DNA from: Chitinophagaceae bacterium | GTDB lineage: Bacteria; Bacteroidota; Bacteroidia; Chitinophagales; Chitinophagaceae | Length of the DNA: 64,000 nucleotides | Reading direction: 5' to 3' | Assembly (NCBI GenBank): GCA_947454235.1 | Contig: CANGIY010000003.1 | Coordinates: 186,001-250,000 of the forward strand | Shown: piece by piece, positions 7,958 to 15,959 of the stretch | Layout of the letters: each line of letters starts with the position of its first letter | Position numbering within the stretch: position 1 is the stretch's first letter | Program-made: the position numbers and the translations under genes | Notes under the pieces: model-generated | What the model was told of the DNA's origin: nothing | The model's database searches: none | The model's input: the letters and a program-made list of their open reading frames with translations, nothing else

Positions 7958-8338
7958 ATGGCTCGTATAGCTGGTATTGACCTTCCAAAAAACAAACGCG
8001 GCGAAATTGCCCTTACTTATATCTATGGTATAGGCCGCAGCACCTCACAGTATATCCTCGATAAAGCCTCAATCAACTATGATAAAAAGGCTGGAGAGTG
8101 GAATGACGACGAACAAACTGCGATTCGTAACATTATCAATGGCGAATTCAAAGTTGAAGGTCAGTTGCGTTCTGAAGTTCAAATGAACATCAAACGTCTA
8201 ATGGACATCGTTTGCTACCGTGGTCTCCGTCATCGTAAAGGTTTGCCTTTGCGCGGTCAACGTACTCGTACTAACAGCCGTACCAGAAAAGGTAAGCGTA
8301 AAACAGTCGCAGGTAAGAAAAAAGCAGCTAAGAAATAA
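7958..8338 (+). CDS. rpsM: Small subunit ribosomal protein uS13
   Basis: The 126-residue protein opens with [19 protein letters not shown] and carries the helix-hairpin-helix ([17 protein letters not shown]). Its basic tail [20 protein letters not shown] enters the 30S head near the tRNAs and the inter-subunit bridges. It sits third in the infA-rplQ operon, 33 bp after rpmJ. An 8-bp A/T-only inverted repeat (7933-7952) lies in that short gap and may be fortuitous. The gene is followed by a 102-bp structured spacer. Confidence 0.98.
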   Translation: MARIAGIDLPKNKRGEIALTYIYGIGRSTSQYILDKASINYDKKAGEWNDDEQTAIRNIINGEFKVEGQLRSEVQMNIKRLMDIVCYRGLRHRKGLPLRGQRTRTNSRTRKGKRKTVAGKKKAAKK

Positions 8339-8346
8339 TAATTTCC

Positions 8347-8416
8347 CCACTGCCGGAGGCTCAATTGCTGCAGAGCTTAGGAGTGGTGAAAGCCGAAGCA
8401 ATTCGGTTCTTTTTTT
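8347..8416 (+). promoter_or_regulatory. Paired RNA hairpins between rpsM and rpsK
   Basis: Stem-loop one (8347-8386) pairs CCACT with AGTGG and, inside it, AGGCTC (8357-8362) with GAGCTT (8373-8378). Stem-loop two (8391-8408) pairs AGCCGAA with TTCGGTT across a GCAA tetraloop. It is followed by a run of Ts to 8416, the shape of an intrinsic terminator or attenuator. Confidence 0.6.
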
Positions 8417-8440
8417 AATCGATTACCTATTTATTAAAAC

Positions 8441-8842
8441 ATGGCAAAAGGCCAACAGTCAGGAAAAACAGTCGCTAAAAAGCGCATCGTTAAAGTTGAT
8501 GTACACGGAGATGTACACGTTAGCGCAACATTCAACAACATTATCATCAGCATCACTAACAAGCAAGGTCAGGTAATATCTTGGTCTTCAGCTGGTAAAA
8601 TGGGCTTCCGCGGTAGTAAGAAAAATACTCCGTACGCAGCTCAAACAGCAGCTCAAGATTGCGGTAAAGTAGCGATCGACGCAGGTATGAAAAAAGCTGA
8701 TGTTTTCGTAAAAGGACCAGGTTCAGGACGTGAAGGTGCTATCCGCGCTATCTCTCAAATCGGTATCGAAGTAGTGTCTATCAAAGACGTTACTCCATTA
8801 CCACACAACGGCTGCCGCCCTCCGAAAAAACGTAGAGTATAA
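8441..8842 (+). CDS. rpsK: Small subunit ribosomal protein uS11
   Basis: The 133-residue protein contains the uS11 core ([18 protein letters not shown], then [20 protein letters not shown]) and the C-terminal signature [18 protein letters not shown]. It lines the 30S platform, contacts 16S rRNA near the E site and interacts with bS21. The spacing and direction fit co-transcription with rpsM and rpsD. Both flanking spacers contain strong inverted repeats, so the relative expression of the cistrons may be set at the RNA level. The ATG at 8441 is the only sensible start. Confidence 0.98.
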   Translation: MAKGQQSGKTVAKKRIVKVDVHGDVHVSATFNNIIISITNKQGQVISWSSAGKMGFRGSKKNTPYAAQTAAQDCGKVAIDAGMKKADVFVKGPGSGREGAIRAISQIGIEVVSIKDVTPLPHNGCRPPKKRRV

Positions 8843-8849
8843 CTTATTC

Positions 8850-8953
8850 ACCGTCCTCCATCAAAGGGGACGGTTCATTTATTTATCTTCATTTTAAACA
8901 CAAATTTGTTGCTTCGTATCAGATTTTACGATTTTTAAACGAGACGAGGCAAC
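8850..8953 (+). promoter_or_regulatory. Paired RNA hairpins between rpsK and rpsD
   Basis: ACCGTCC (8850-8856) pairs with GGACGGT (8868-8874), followed by a T-rich stretch. A second stem pairs GTTGCTTCGT (8908-8917) with ACGAGGCAAC (8944-8953) around a 26-nt loop, 15 nt before the rpsD ATG. The second element is well placed to act as a translational operator, for example for S4, which autoregulates this operon in other bacteria. Confidence 0.6.
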
Positions 8954-8968
8954 CAGAAAAAAATCGTT

Positions 8969-9574
8969 ATGGCACGTTACACAGGACCCAAAAACAGAAT
9001 CTGTAGGATTTTTGGCGAACCAATTTTAGGCTCAGGTAAGAGTCTACAAAAAAACAGCAACCCTCCTGGCCAACACGGTCCTTCTAAAAAAAGGAAAGCA
9101 GGCAGTGAGTACTCTGTTCAGTTGAAAGAAAAACAAAAAGCGAAATACACTTACGGTGTACTCGAAAAACAATTCGCTAACACATACGTAGAAGCTGCAC
9201 GCCTTAAAGGTGCAACAGGCGAAAACTTGATCAAACTTCTTGAAGCACGTTTAGATAATACAGTTTACCGTCTCGGTATCTGCCCTACTCGCCCTGCTGC
9301 TCGTCAGTTGGTATCTCACAAACACATTATGGTAAACGGTGAAGTGGTGAATATCCCTTCTTACCGCTTGAAACCAGGTGACGTGATTGAAATTAAACCA
9401 AAAAGCAAAGTGAATGAAACGGTTCTTAGTCATATCCGTGGCAAGAAACCAAACATCAACTGGCTTGATTGGAATGAAAAAGACATGAAAGGTACCTACA
9501 TCACTGCCCCTGAAAGGGAAAATGTTCCTGAAAATATTAAGGAACAACTGATTGTAGAGTTGTACTCTAAATAA
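8969..9574 (+). CDS. rpsD: Small subunit ribosomal protein uS4
   Basis: This is a 201-residue uS4. The N-terminal rRNA-binding domain begins MARYTGPKNRICRIFGEP, and an S4-type RNA-binding fold covers residues ~92-155 (LEARLDNTVYRLGICPTRPA, then YRLKPGDVIEIKPK). It nucleates 30S assembly, and in E. coli it represses its own operon by binding an mRNA pseudoknot. The N-terminal zinc-cysteine motif of some uS4 proteins is not present. A large hairpin follows immediately after the stop codon. Confidence 0.98.
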   Translation: MARYTGPKNRICRIFGEPILGSGKSLQKNSNPPGQHGPSKKRKAGSEYSVQLKEKQKAKYTYGVLEKQFANTYVEAARLKGATGENLIKLLEARLDNTVYRLGICPTRPAARQLVSHKHIMVNGEVVNIPSYRLKPGDVIEIKPKSKVNETVLSHIRGKKPNINWLDWNEKDMKGTYITAPERENVPENIKEQLIVELYSK

Positions 9575-9580
9575 TTAATA

Positions 9581-9661
9581 GTGCATAACTTCCTAACTCA
9601 GGAGGTTATGTACTTTATATTTGACATTATCTTAATGTTACTTGCAGGCTTTTACCTGCGA
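9581..9661 (+). promoter_or_regulatory. Paired RNA hairpins between rpsD and rpoA
   Basis: A 14-bp stem (9581-9594 with 9600-9613, loop AACTC, two G-U pairs) starts 6 nt after the rpsD stop and is followed by TTTATATTTG. A second 7-bp stem pairs TTGCAGG (9642-9648) with CCTGCGA (9655-9661). Together they could attenuate, terminate or process the message ahead of rpoA. Confidence 0.65.
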
Positions 9662-9702
9662 TTCAAAAGCGATTAAATAAAAATCAATAATAACATCTCA
9701 AT

Positions 9703-10704
9703 ATGGCAATATTGAATTTTCAGAAACCGGACAAAATTGCGTTACAGAAAAACACTGAATTCGAGGCGCAGTTTGAATTCCGTCCATTGGAACCGGGCTA
9801 TGGTGTAACCATCGGAAACGCGCTCCGTCGTGTATTGCTTTCTTCACTCGAAGGTTTCGCAATCACCGCGATCAGGATTCCTGGCGCTGACCACGAATTC
9901 GCAACACTCAAGGGTGTTCTCGAAGACGTAACCGAAATCATCCTCCAACTGAAACAAGTTCGTTTCAAGTACATGGGCGATGCAAGCGACTTCACTTCTG
10001 AAAAAATTGACCTCAACATCAAAGGAACTGAAGTGTTCACGGCTAGAATGATTGGTGAATATTTACCAAACTTCCAGGTGATGAACCCTGACCTCGTTAT
10101 TTGCAATATGCACCCCGGCACAACTTTACAGATGGAACTTCATATAGGTAAAGGCCGCGGCTATGTACCTTCTGAAGAAAACCGCCCTGTAGACGCTCCG
10201 CTTGGTTTCATCGCAATCGACTCTATCTACACTCCTATCCGCAATGTGAAGTACAACATCGAAAATACACGTGTTGAACAACGCACTGACTTCGAAAAAT
10301 TGGTAATGGAAGTAATCACTGACGGTACCATTCACCCTGAAGAAGCGGTTAAAGAAGCATCAAGAATCCTCATCCAACACCTGATGATTATTACTGATGA
10401 GAACATCTCTTTGGATGTGAGAAAAGAAGAAAAAGAAAGCGTTGTAGACGAAGAAACATTGCATATCCGCAAAGTATTGAACACACCGCTTGAAGATCTT
10501 GAACTTTCAGTTCGTGCATTCAACTGCTTGAAAGCTGCTAAGATCAACTCTCTCAGCGAACTCGTTCAGTATACTCAGGAAGAACTTATGAAGTTCCGTA
10601 ACTTCGGTCAGAAGTCACTTTCTGAAATTGAGCAAGTGCTCCACGAGCGCGGCCTACACTTCGGAATGGATATTAACAAATATCGCAGGGGCGAAGACCT
10701 TTAA
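9703..10704 (+). CDS. rpoA: DNA-directed RNA polymerase subunit alpha
   Basis: The 333-residue protein has the standard two domains. The N-terminal dimerisation domain (residues ~1-235) includes RPLEPGYGVTIGNALRRVLL, which is near-invariant. The C-terminal domain (~260-325) contains the helix-hairpin-helix elements LSVRAFNCLKAAKINSLSEL and FRNFGQKSLSEIEQVL. The NTD assembles beta and beta-prime; the CTD contacts upstream DNA and activators. It sits between rpsD and rplQ, as in most bacteria. Inverted repeats lie in both flanking spacers. Confidence 0.98.
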   Translation: MAILNFQKPDKIALQKNTEFEAQFEFRPLEPGYGVTIGNALRRVLLSSLEGFAITAIRIPGADHEFATLKGVLEDVTEIILQLKQVRFKYMGDASDFTSEKIDLNIKGTEVFTARMIGEYLPNFQVMNPDLVICNMHPGTTLQMELHIGKGRGYVPSEENRPVDAPLGFIAIDSIYTPIRNVKYNIENTRVEQRTDFEKLVMEVITDGTIHPEEAVKEASRILIQHLMIITDENISLDVRKEEKESVVDEETLHIRKVLNTPLEDLELSVRAFNCLKAAKINSLSELVQYTQEELMKFRNFGQKSLSEIEQVLHERGLHFGMDINKYRRGEDL

Positions 10705-10715
10705 TTAAAAAAACT

Positions 10716-10813
10716 AAATGAGCCACAGGTGAATACTTCTTCAACCAGTGGCTCATTTTTATATCACAAACGTTTAAACACAGGTTCCCATAATTCCTGA
10801 CACGGTATGGGAA
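10716..10813 (+). promoter_or_regulatory. Paired RNA hairpins between rpoA and rplQ
   Basis: AAATGAGCCAC (10716-10726) pairs perfectly with GTGGCTCATTT (10748-10758) and runs into a T tract, the form of an intrinsic terminator. A second stem pairs TTCCCATA (10785-10792) with TATGGGAA (10806-10813), 19 nt before the rplQ ATG. No recognisable -7 promoter lies between them, so read-through or partial termination is expected. Confidence 0.65.
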
Positions 10814-10832
10814 AATTTAAATCAAAAAAGTC

Positions 10833-11387
10833 ATGCGTCACGGAGACAAAAACAACAACCTCGGTCGTACAGCTTCTCACAGACAAGCTTTAATGGCCAA
10901 CCTGACTACTCAGTTAATCAGGCACAAAAGAATCACTACTACTCTTGCTAAAGCAAAAGCTTTGAGAGTGTATGCTGAACCGCTTATCACTCGTTCAAAA
11001 GTTGATAGCATGAACAATCGCCGTCTTGTATTCTCTTATCTTCAAGATAAAGAATCAATCAAGGAATTGTTCGGTGTTATTGGCGATAAAGTAGCTAACC
11101 GTCCTGGTGGTTATACTCGTATTATCAAATTGCCTCGCCGTATGGGTGACGCTGCTGATATGGCTATGATCGAACTCGTTGACTTCAACGAAGTTTATGG
11201 TAAAGAAGCTGAAGAAGGTGCAGCTAAGAAAACTCGTAGAAGCCGTAGAAGTGGTGGTAGCAAAAAAGAAGCTGCTGAAACAACTACAGCTCCTGAATTT
11301 AACTTGCCTTTCGACAACAAAGCCGAAGAGGCTGCTCCAGAAGCTCCTGCTGCTGAAGAAAACACAAGCACTGAAGAAAACGCTTAA
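10833..11387 (+). CDS. rplQ: Large subunit ribosomal protein bL17 with acidic/alanine-rich C-terminal extension
   Basis: Residues 1 to ~118 are canonical bL17, beginning [20 protein letters not shown] and containing [19 protein letters not shown] and [21 protein letters not shown] further ~65 residues form a low-complexity tail, first basic ([16 protein letters not shown]) and then rich in Ala, Glu and Pro. Such tails are common in Bacteroidota bL17. The protein binds the 50S subunit near the exit tunnel. It is the last gene of the operon and is followed by a strong terminator. Confidence 0.97.
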   Translation: MRHGDKNNNLGRTASHRQALMANLTTQLIRHKRITTTLAKAKALRVYAEPLITRSKVDSMNNRRLVFSYLQDKESIKELFGVIGDKVANRPGGYTRIIKLPRRMGDAADMAMIELVDFNEVYGKEAEEGAAKKTRRSRRSGGSKKEAAETTTAPEFNLPFDNKAEEAAPEAPAAEENTSTEENA

Positions 11388-11407
11388 TTGCCTTTTCTTT
11401 CTCAATA

Positions 11408-11437
11408 AAAATGCGCTCCAAACGGGGCGCATTTTTT
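11408..11437 (+). terminator. Intrinsic terminator after rplQ
   Basis: ATGCGCTCC (11411-11419) pairs with GGGGCGCAT (11424-11432) over an AAAC loop, followed by seven Ts. This is the expected end of the infA-rplQ operon. Confidence 0.85.
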
Positions 11438-11548
11438 TATAGATCTAATGCTAAATTTTTATTACCTGGTGCTCGTGTGCAGGCAATGAACAAAACACTG
11501 AGGTGCCTAGTCAACGTAAGGTGCTAAACTGCCGAGACACCACGCAAA

Positions 11549-12415
11549 CTACTTCTTATCCTGCAAAAACTTTTTTATCTCTTCTTTATAACTATTATTG
11601 GAAAGCTTCGAAACTAGGCTTGAAAACTGCGACCTGTCATCAACTGCATAGTACGCCCACTCGATGAATTCAACCTTTGTACTCTCGAACGAGAATAAAT
11701 CTGTTAACTCAGCCACCTGAGCTGTTGTAAGCCCGGCATCACCCAAAACATCTTTAGCTTCTTTCAGCTTTTCAGTATCAGTATTTTTTGTCGCGATTTT
11801 TTTCTTCGCTTTTGCGAAATCACTTGTACTGAGCAAGCCTCCATCGCTGCTGCCCCCAACAGGCGTAACACTTACACCGCCACCATTGGTGTTCTCTTCT
11901 CTTTTCATACCATCATTACCCCTGTTCCCGGCATTTAAATCGGGATTTGCATTCATTACGGGGTTGGTTTGTTGCGGTTGAGTGTTAGGCGTAGCTCTAT
12001 TCACATCGCCACCACTATAGCCCGGCATTGCGCCCTGTTGCTGACGATTCTGGGTAGCTGCATTCATGTCGTAATAGTTGACCCTTATGCGGTTTACATT
12101 TTGAACATAAACTGCATCAGAAAGCTCGCCATTGTAGGTATTCACCTTGCCTTTGAACACCAACTGGGTACGCACCCTGCCACCGCTGTGGTCAAAATTC
12201 TTGAATATCTCCAACGTGTGTGTACCCTCGGGTAAGTCGCCAACGGTAACCGAAGTACCGCGTTTAGGAAAATAACGACCATCTACCGAAACAGTAATTG
12301 GGCTTTGCTGGTCATCTAAACTCACTTTGAGCGCACATTGCGCCAAAGCACTACCCGATACACCGGCACCCAACACAACGCCCACCAACAAAGAACCTTT
12401 GAAAAACGTATTCAT
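11549..12415 (-). CDS. Secreted DUF4476-like protein
   Basis: From the ATG at 12415 the protein has 288 residues. A signal peptide (MNTFFKGSLLVGVVLGAGVS, cleavage near ALAQ) precedes a ~100-residue beta-rich domain that begins CALKVSLDDQQSPITVSVDG. A low-complexity Asn/Gly/Pro linker follows. A C-terminal helical domain (~residues 195-288) with TTAQVAELTDLFSFESTKVE and YYAVDDRSQFSSLVSKLSNN matches the Bacteroidota DUF4476 pattern by eye. Upstream in-frame codons (to 12505) lack a signal-compatible start. Function is unknown; an envelope location is inferred. A TAAATTTG -7-like element at 12421-12428 lies directly before the ATG. Confidence 0.78.
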   Translation of the reverse strand: MNTFFKGSLLVGVVLGAGVSGSALAQCALKVSLDDQQSPITVSVDGRYFPKRGTSVTVGDLPEGTHTLEIFKNFDHSGGRVRTQLVFKGKVNTYNGELSDAVYVQNVNRIRVNYYDMNAATQNRQQQGAMPGYSGGDVNRATPNTQPQQTNPVMNANPDLNAGNRGNDGMKREENTNGGGVSVTPVGGSSDGGLLSTSDFAKAKKKIATKNTDTEKLKEAKDVLGDAGLTTAQVAELTDLFSFESTKVEFIEWAYYAVDDRSQFSSLVSKLSNNSYKEEIKKFLQDKK

Positions 12416-12546
12416 AACACCAAATTTAATACAATTATACTGACCGTCCCCAACAACATTAGTAAAATACCAACGTGTTAAAAACCAACTAAAATTGTGA
12501 TACAAATTTGGTGCCGAAAAATGGGGAGGGGAATGAATTTAATTAT

Positions 12547-13146
12547 CTAGCTCGCTGCACAGATTAATATTGTAGGATTATTGGTATGGATCTCAGCGAG
12601 CGTACTATCGAATTTAGACCTATCAAACGGCCTTGATATTAAATGTACGCCATTCTTTGTAGGAATCTCACAAAGAATTTTATTCCCTTCTGGATTTATA
12701 GCATAGATGTGCTCTGTTATGTTTTTGATATACTGCAAATCCTTGGTATCAACATCAATAATCCATCTCTTACTCTTTTCGTTTGAATACATTCCCGCGC
12801 AAGATGCGTATGCATTCTTAACAGCTTTGAAATCTTTCGTCATAAGCTGATTAGCGATTTTCTGCATTGTATGAAATGCTATTTTCTCAAAGGAACGTCT
12901 GTTCAAATCAATATAAACTCTCGCCATCTTCTCATTTACAAACAACAACAGTTCCTGCATTAATCCTTCCAGGTGTTCAATACTGGAAATATAGTGCACA
13001 GCCAATACCTTTGAGTTGGAACCCAATTCCGGGTTTTCCTTTTTTCTTTGGAGTACTTGCAGGAAATAAAAATCATCCTCGGTCTCAAACTTCAACTGTT
13101 CTTTAATGATGTCAAAATTGTTGATTAATGGCTGGTCTGTTTTCAT
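12547..13146 (-). CDS. Protein of unknown function (199 residues) next to a CRISPR-like remnant
   Basis: This cytoplasmic, soluble 199-residue protein has no signal peptide or membrane helix. The N-terminal half is helical (QVLQRKKENPEL, LEGLMQELLLFVNEKMARVY). The C-terminal half contains an acidic strand (RWIIDVDTKD) and a PTKNGVHLISRPFD segment. These two motifs recall primase/polymerase-like proteins of Bacteroidota and their phages, but a full catalytic triad is not recognisable, so no function is assigned. It lies 75 bp from the CRISPR-like repeats, which in minus-strand orientation point toward it. The ATG at 13146 is followed immediately by good coding sequence. Confidence 0.7.
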   Translation of the reverse strand: MKTDQPLINNFDIIKEQLKFETEDDFYFLQVLQRKKENPELGSNSKVLAVHYISSIEHLEGLMQELLLFVNEKMARVYIDLNRRSFEKIAFHTMQKIANQLMTKDFKAVKNAYASCAGMYSNEKSKRWIIDVDTKDLQYIKNITEHIYAINPEGNKILCEIPTKNGVHLISRPFDRSKFDSTLAEIHTNNPTILICAAS

Positions 13147-13220
13147 AGTTAAATAGGTAATCGGTGGCGCTTAACATCTGTATTCGATTGCTTTTATTTG
13201 GGTAACTATTTCTATTTTTA

Positions 13221-13338
13221 TAAGACCTCTAAGGTACTAAAGTTTGAAAGCAAATCACAACATATGCCGCCAACACAAATTTGTTACCAGCGTTGTGTAA
13301 GACCTCTAAGGTACTAAAGTTTGAAAGCAAAAACGTTT
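13221..13338 (-). CRISPR. Orphan two-repeat CRISPR-like unit (type II-C-sized repeat), no cas genes in window
   Basis: A 34-bp core beginning TAAGACCTCTAAGG and ending GTTTGAAAGCAAA occurs identically at 13221-13254 and 13298-13331, a period of 77 bp. Copy one continues ATCACAAC to 13261; copy two is preceded by GTTGTG from 13292. Together they define a 47-nt repeat with GTTGTG/CACAAC inverted ends, flanking one 30-nt spacer (13262-13291). On the minus strand the repeat begins GTTGTGATTTGCTTTCAAA, which as I recall is how Bacteroidota type II-C repeats begin. Each outer repeat end is degraded. No further copy exists one period up- or downstream, and no cas1, cas2 or cas9 is present. Confidence 0.6.
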
Positions 13339-13417
13339 TGTGCATTTTTTCTACCTTTACAACGGAAGTAAAAACAGCTTAAATTTAAAATCGCTCCACT
13401 TCTTATTGCTGCTTCCC

Positions 13418-13425
13418 TATTTTTG
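13418..13425 (+). promoter_or_regulatory. -7 element for cca
   Basis: TATTTTTG matches TAnnTTTG exactly, 23 bp before the ATG at 13449. The -33 side is not recognisable. The position just beyond the CRISPR-like unit makes it the likely cca promoter. Confidence 0.5.
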
Positions 13426-13448
13426 CAGCCGCTATCGAATTGCCCAGT

Positions 13449-14870
13449 ATGGATATCGTTTGTTCGCAACAGGAATTACATTTATTTCAAATCATTGGTA
13501 AAGTGGCTGCTGTCACTGAAACCGAGTGCTACCTCATTGGTGGTTTCGTGCGTGATAAGCTATTAGGTCGCGCAACAAAAGATGCCGACATCGTTACCAC
13601 CGGCGATGGTATTGCCCTGGCGCATGCTGTTGCCGATGTGCTTAAACCCCGCCCTACCGTCAGCTTTTTCAAGACTTTTGGTACTGCTCACATCCGTTAC
13701 CGCGACTTCGATATTGAGTTTGTAGGCGCACGCAAAGAATCATACCGTACTGATTCGCGCAAGCCCGATGTTACACCCGGCACCCTGCGCGATGACCAGC
13801 TTCGCCGAGATTTTACGATCAACGCCCTGGCAATAAGCCTCAACAGCAACGATTTTGGTAAGCTCACCGATCCGTTCAATGGCATTGCAGACATGCAGGA
13901 GTGCCTTATCAAAACACCTCTCGACCCCGATATCACTTTTTCTGATGACCCATTGCGGATGATGCGCGCCATCAGGTTCGCCACGCAACTCAATTTTAAA
14001 ATTATCCCTGAGACCTTTGAAGCCATACGCCGCAACGCAGGCCGCATCAAAATTATTTCACAAGAGCGCATCACCGATGAACTCAATAAAATAATGGCGG
14101 CTAAAAAGCCATCTGTTGGGCTGCACCTGTTGTATATCAGTGGCTTGCTGGAGTATTTTTTCCCTCAGTTTGTAGCACTCGCCGGTGCCGAAACGCGCGA
14201 AGGCAGGGGGCATAAAGACAATTTCTACCACACCCTGCAAGTAATAGACAACCTCGCTGAAAAGTCAGATAACCTATGGTTACGCTGGGCTGCATTATTG
14301 CACGACATTGGCAAGCCACCTTCTAAAAGATATGAAGAGGGGCACGGCTGGACGTTTCATGGTCATGAAGTAGTGGGTGAACGCATGGTGCCTAAAATAT
14401 TCAAGCAACTCAAGCTGCCACAGCACGATAAAATGAAGTATGTGGGCAAGTTGGTGGGATTGCACATGCGCCCAACTTGCTTGGCAAAGGATGAAATCAC
14501 CGATTCAGCCATGCGCCGCTTGTTGTTTGATGCAGGTGAAGACCTGGAAGATTTGATGACCCTGTGCGAGAGCGATATCACATCTAAGAACGAAGCCAAG
14601 GTAAAGCGCTACATGGCCAATTTTGAGCTTGTGCGCCAACGCCTGATTGCGGTTGAGGAAAAAGACAAAATAAGAAACTGGCAGCCACCTATTTCAGGCG
14701 ATGATATTATGGTTATGTTCAACATCACACCATCACGCGAGGTGGGCATATTGAAAAACTGCATCAGAGATGCCATTCTCGATGGCATCATACCCAACAA
14801 CTACGAAGCGGCATTGGCATTGTTGCTTGAAAAAGCTGCGGAATTAGGACTCCACAAAGCAGACGCCTAG
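13449..14870 (+). CDS. cca: CCA tRNA nucleotidyltransferase / poly(A) polymerase-family enzyme with HD domain
   Basis: The 473-residue protein has the class II nucleotidyltransferase head at its N-terminus: GGFVRDKLLGRATKDADIV (residues 31-49) supplies the GG, RD and DxD motifs for metal and NTP binding. The RRDFTINALA and DDPLRMMRAIRFATQL segments follow. An HD phosphohydrolase domain carries RWAALLHDIGKP around residues 278-289. The enzyme adds or repairs the 3' CCA of tRNA; the HD domain adds phosphatase or phosphodiesterase activity in some homologues. The ATG at 13449 is preferred over a TTG at 13440. It ends 4 bp from a convergent glycosyltransferase gene. Confidence 0.92.
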   Translation: MDIVCSQQELHLFQIIGKVAAVTETECYLIGGFVRDKLLGRATKDADIVTTGDGIALAHAVADVLKPRPTVSFFKTFGTAHIRYRDFDIEFVGARKESYRTDSRKPDVTPGTLRDDQLRRDFTINALAISLNSNDFGKLTDPFNGIADMQECLIKTPLDPDITFSDDPLRMMRAIRFATQLNFKIIPETFEAIRRNAGRIKIISQERITDELNKIMAAKKPSVGLHLLYISGLLEYFFPQFVALAGAETREGRGHKDNFYHTLQVIDNLAEKSDNLWLRWAALLHDIGKPPSKRYEEGHGWTFHGHEVVGERMVPKIFKQLKLPQHDKMKYVGKLVGLHMRPTCLAKDEITDSAMRRLLFDAGEDLEDLMTLCESDITSKNEAKVKRYMANFELVRQRLIAVEEKDKIRNWQPPISGDDIMVMFNITPSREVGILKNCIRDAILDGIIPNNYEAALALLLEKAAELGLHKADA

Positions 14871-14874
14871 TATT

Positions 14875-15933
14875 TTACTTCAACACCGACAACAGACTAT
14901 AAGCTGATACTTCAGGGCTTATGCACTTGGAATATTCATGGCTTGCCTCTGCCATTCTGTACAACTCTGCCTCAGGGTTGCGCATGAGTGTGAGTATCAC
15001 GCGCTTTAAGTCGGCGACATTACCGCTTTCAAAAATGTAGCCGTTATAGTTATTGATAACCAGTGAATCGCCGGCTCCCACTATATCAGAACACACAACA
15101 GGCAATCCTGCCATTGCAAATTCATGCACCACTACACCCCATGCTTCTCGGGTACTCGGCAAACAAAATACACCCCAGTTGCGGCACTCTTCACCCAGTT
15201 GGGCTGCCGACATAAAATCTTTTACCTCAATGTGCTCGTTAGCTTGTACTTGCACATCGCCCCTGCCAACTATCACCAACCTCCAGTCGTTACTCAACTC
15301 TTTTTTAGCCTGATTGAATGCCTCAACAAGCAGATTAATTCCTTTTTCAGGCGCAAACCTACCTACAAATGCAATGGTATGCGGGAACATTTGTTGTTTT
15401 TGTGCCTTCGTCTCGTGCCATACTTTCGGGAATACAGAACTATCGCCGGTATACATGTGCCCTATAATCTTGTTCTTGGCATACCCCACCCTACGCGCAT
15501 ACTCGTAGCTTCGGCGGCTAGGTACCCAAAGGTAGTCGAAGTACTTATGGTAGGTATTGCCGGCAGTAATTACCGCCAGCTTATTTTTCAATGTCCCTTC
15601 CCACTGGTTATCGCACCCTGAAACAATCGGGATACGCCCTTTGACCTGTAGCAGTACTTCGAGGTAGCCTTTATCCATACGCCCCGAAACGTAGATAAGG
15701 GAGGGCTTTTTCTCATCCAGCAAAGCCTTTATACTTTGTACCGTCATCGCCGATCGCTTGTGAAAGGTAATACCGTTTTCGTCTTTAGGGACGAAAGGTG
15801 TCTTTTTGCGATCGTCGTCCCAATAAATGCAATCTACTTCACTGCCAAAATCGCGCACCAACACCCTCATTATCGAAATGGTATAATTCATCACCTCGGA
15901 ATAGAGATAAACGATATTGCTGACCTTTTGCAC
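14875..15933 (-). CDS. GT4-family glycosyltransferase
   Basis: This 352-residue protein has a GT-B fold. The C-terminal nucleotide-sugar domain contains TIAFVGRFAPEKGINLLVEA and WRLVIVGRGDVQ. The EX7E-type motif is STREAWGVVVHEFAMAGLPV, followed by CSDIVGAGDSLV. The N-terminal acceptor domain is less conserved. Such enzymes build surface polysaccharide, glycolipid or LPS. Donor and acceptor are not inferable. No membrane segment is evident. The next gene upstream is a second GT4 enzyme, 26 bp away on the same strand, so the two probably act in the same glycan pathway. Confidence 0.87.
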   Translation of the reverse strand: MQKVSNIVYLYSEVMNYTISIMRVLVRDFGSEVDCIYWDDDRKKTPFVPKDENGITFHKRSAMTVQSIKALLDEKKPSLIYVSGRMDKGYLEVLLQVKGRIPIVSGCDNQWEGTLKNKLAVITAGNTYHKYFDYLWVPSRRSYEYARRVGYAKNKIIGHMYTGDSSVFPKVWHETKAQKQQMFPHTIAFVGRFAPEKGINLLVEAFNQAKKELSNDWRLVIVGRGDVQVQANEHIEVKDFMSAAQLGEECRNWGVFCLPSTREAWGVVVHEFAMAGLPVVCSDIVGAGDSLVINNYNGYIFESGNVADLKRVILTLMRNPEAELYRMAEASHEYSKCISPEVSAYSLLSVLK

Positions 15934-15959
15934 GTGCTATATTTTGTTTTATCGTGAAT

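Noticed and set aside
13144-13184. A third CRISPR-like repeat one period away from the pair (also checked at 13375)
   Set aside because: The sequence at these positions does not match the 34-bp core, so the unit has only two repeats.
15124-15621. 165-codon plus-strand frame opposite the first glycosyltransferase
   Set aside because: It lacks any recognisable motif, while the minus strand encodes a complete GT4 domain.
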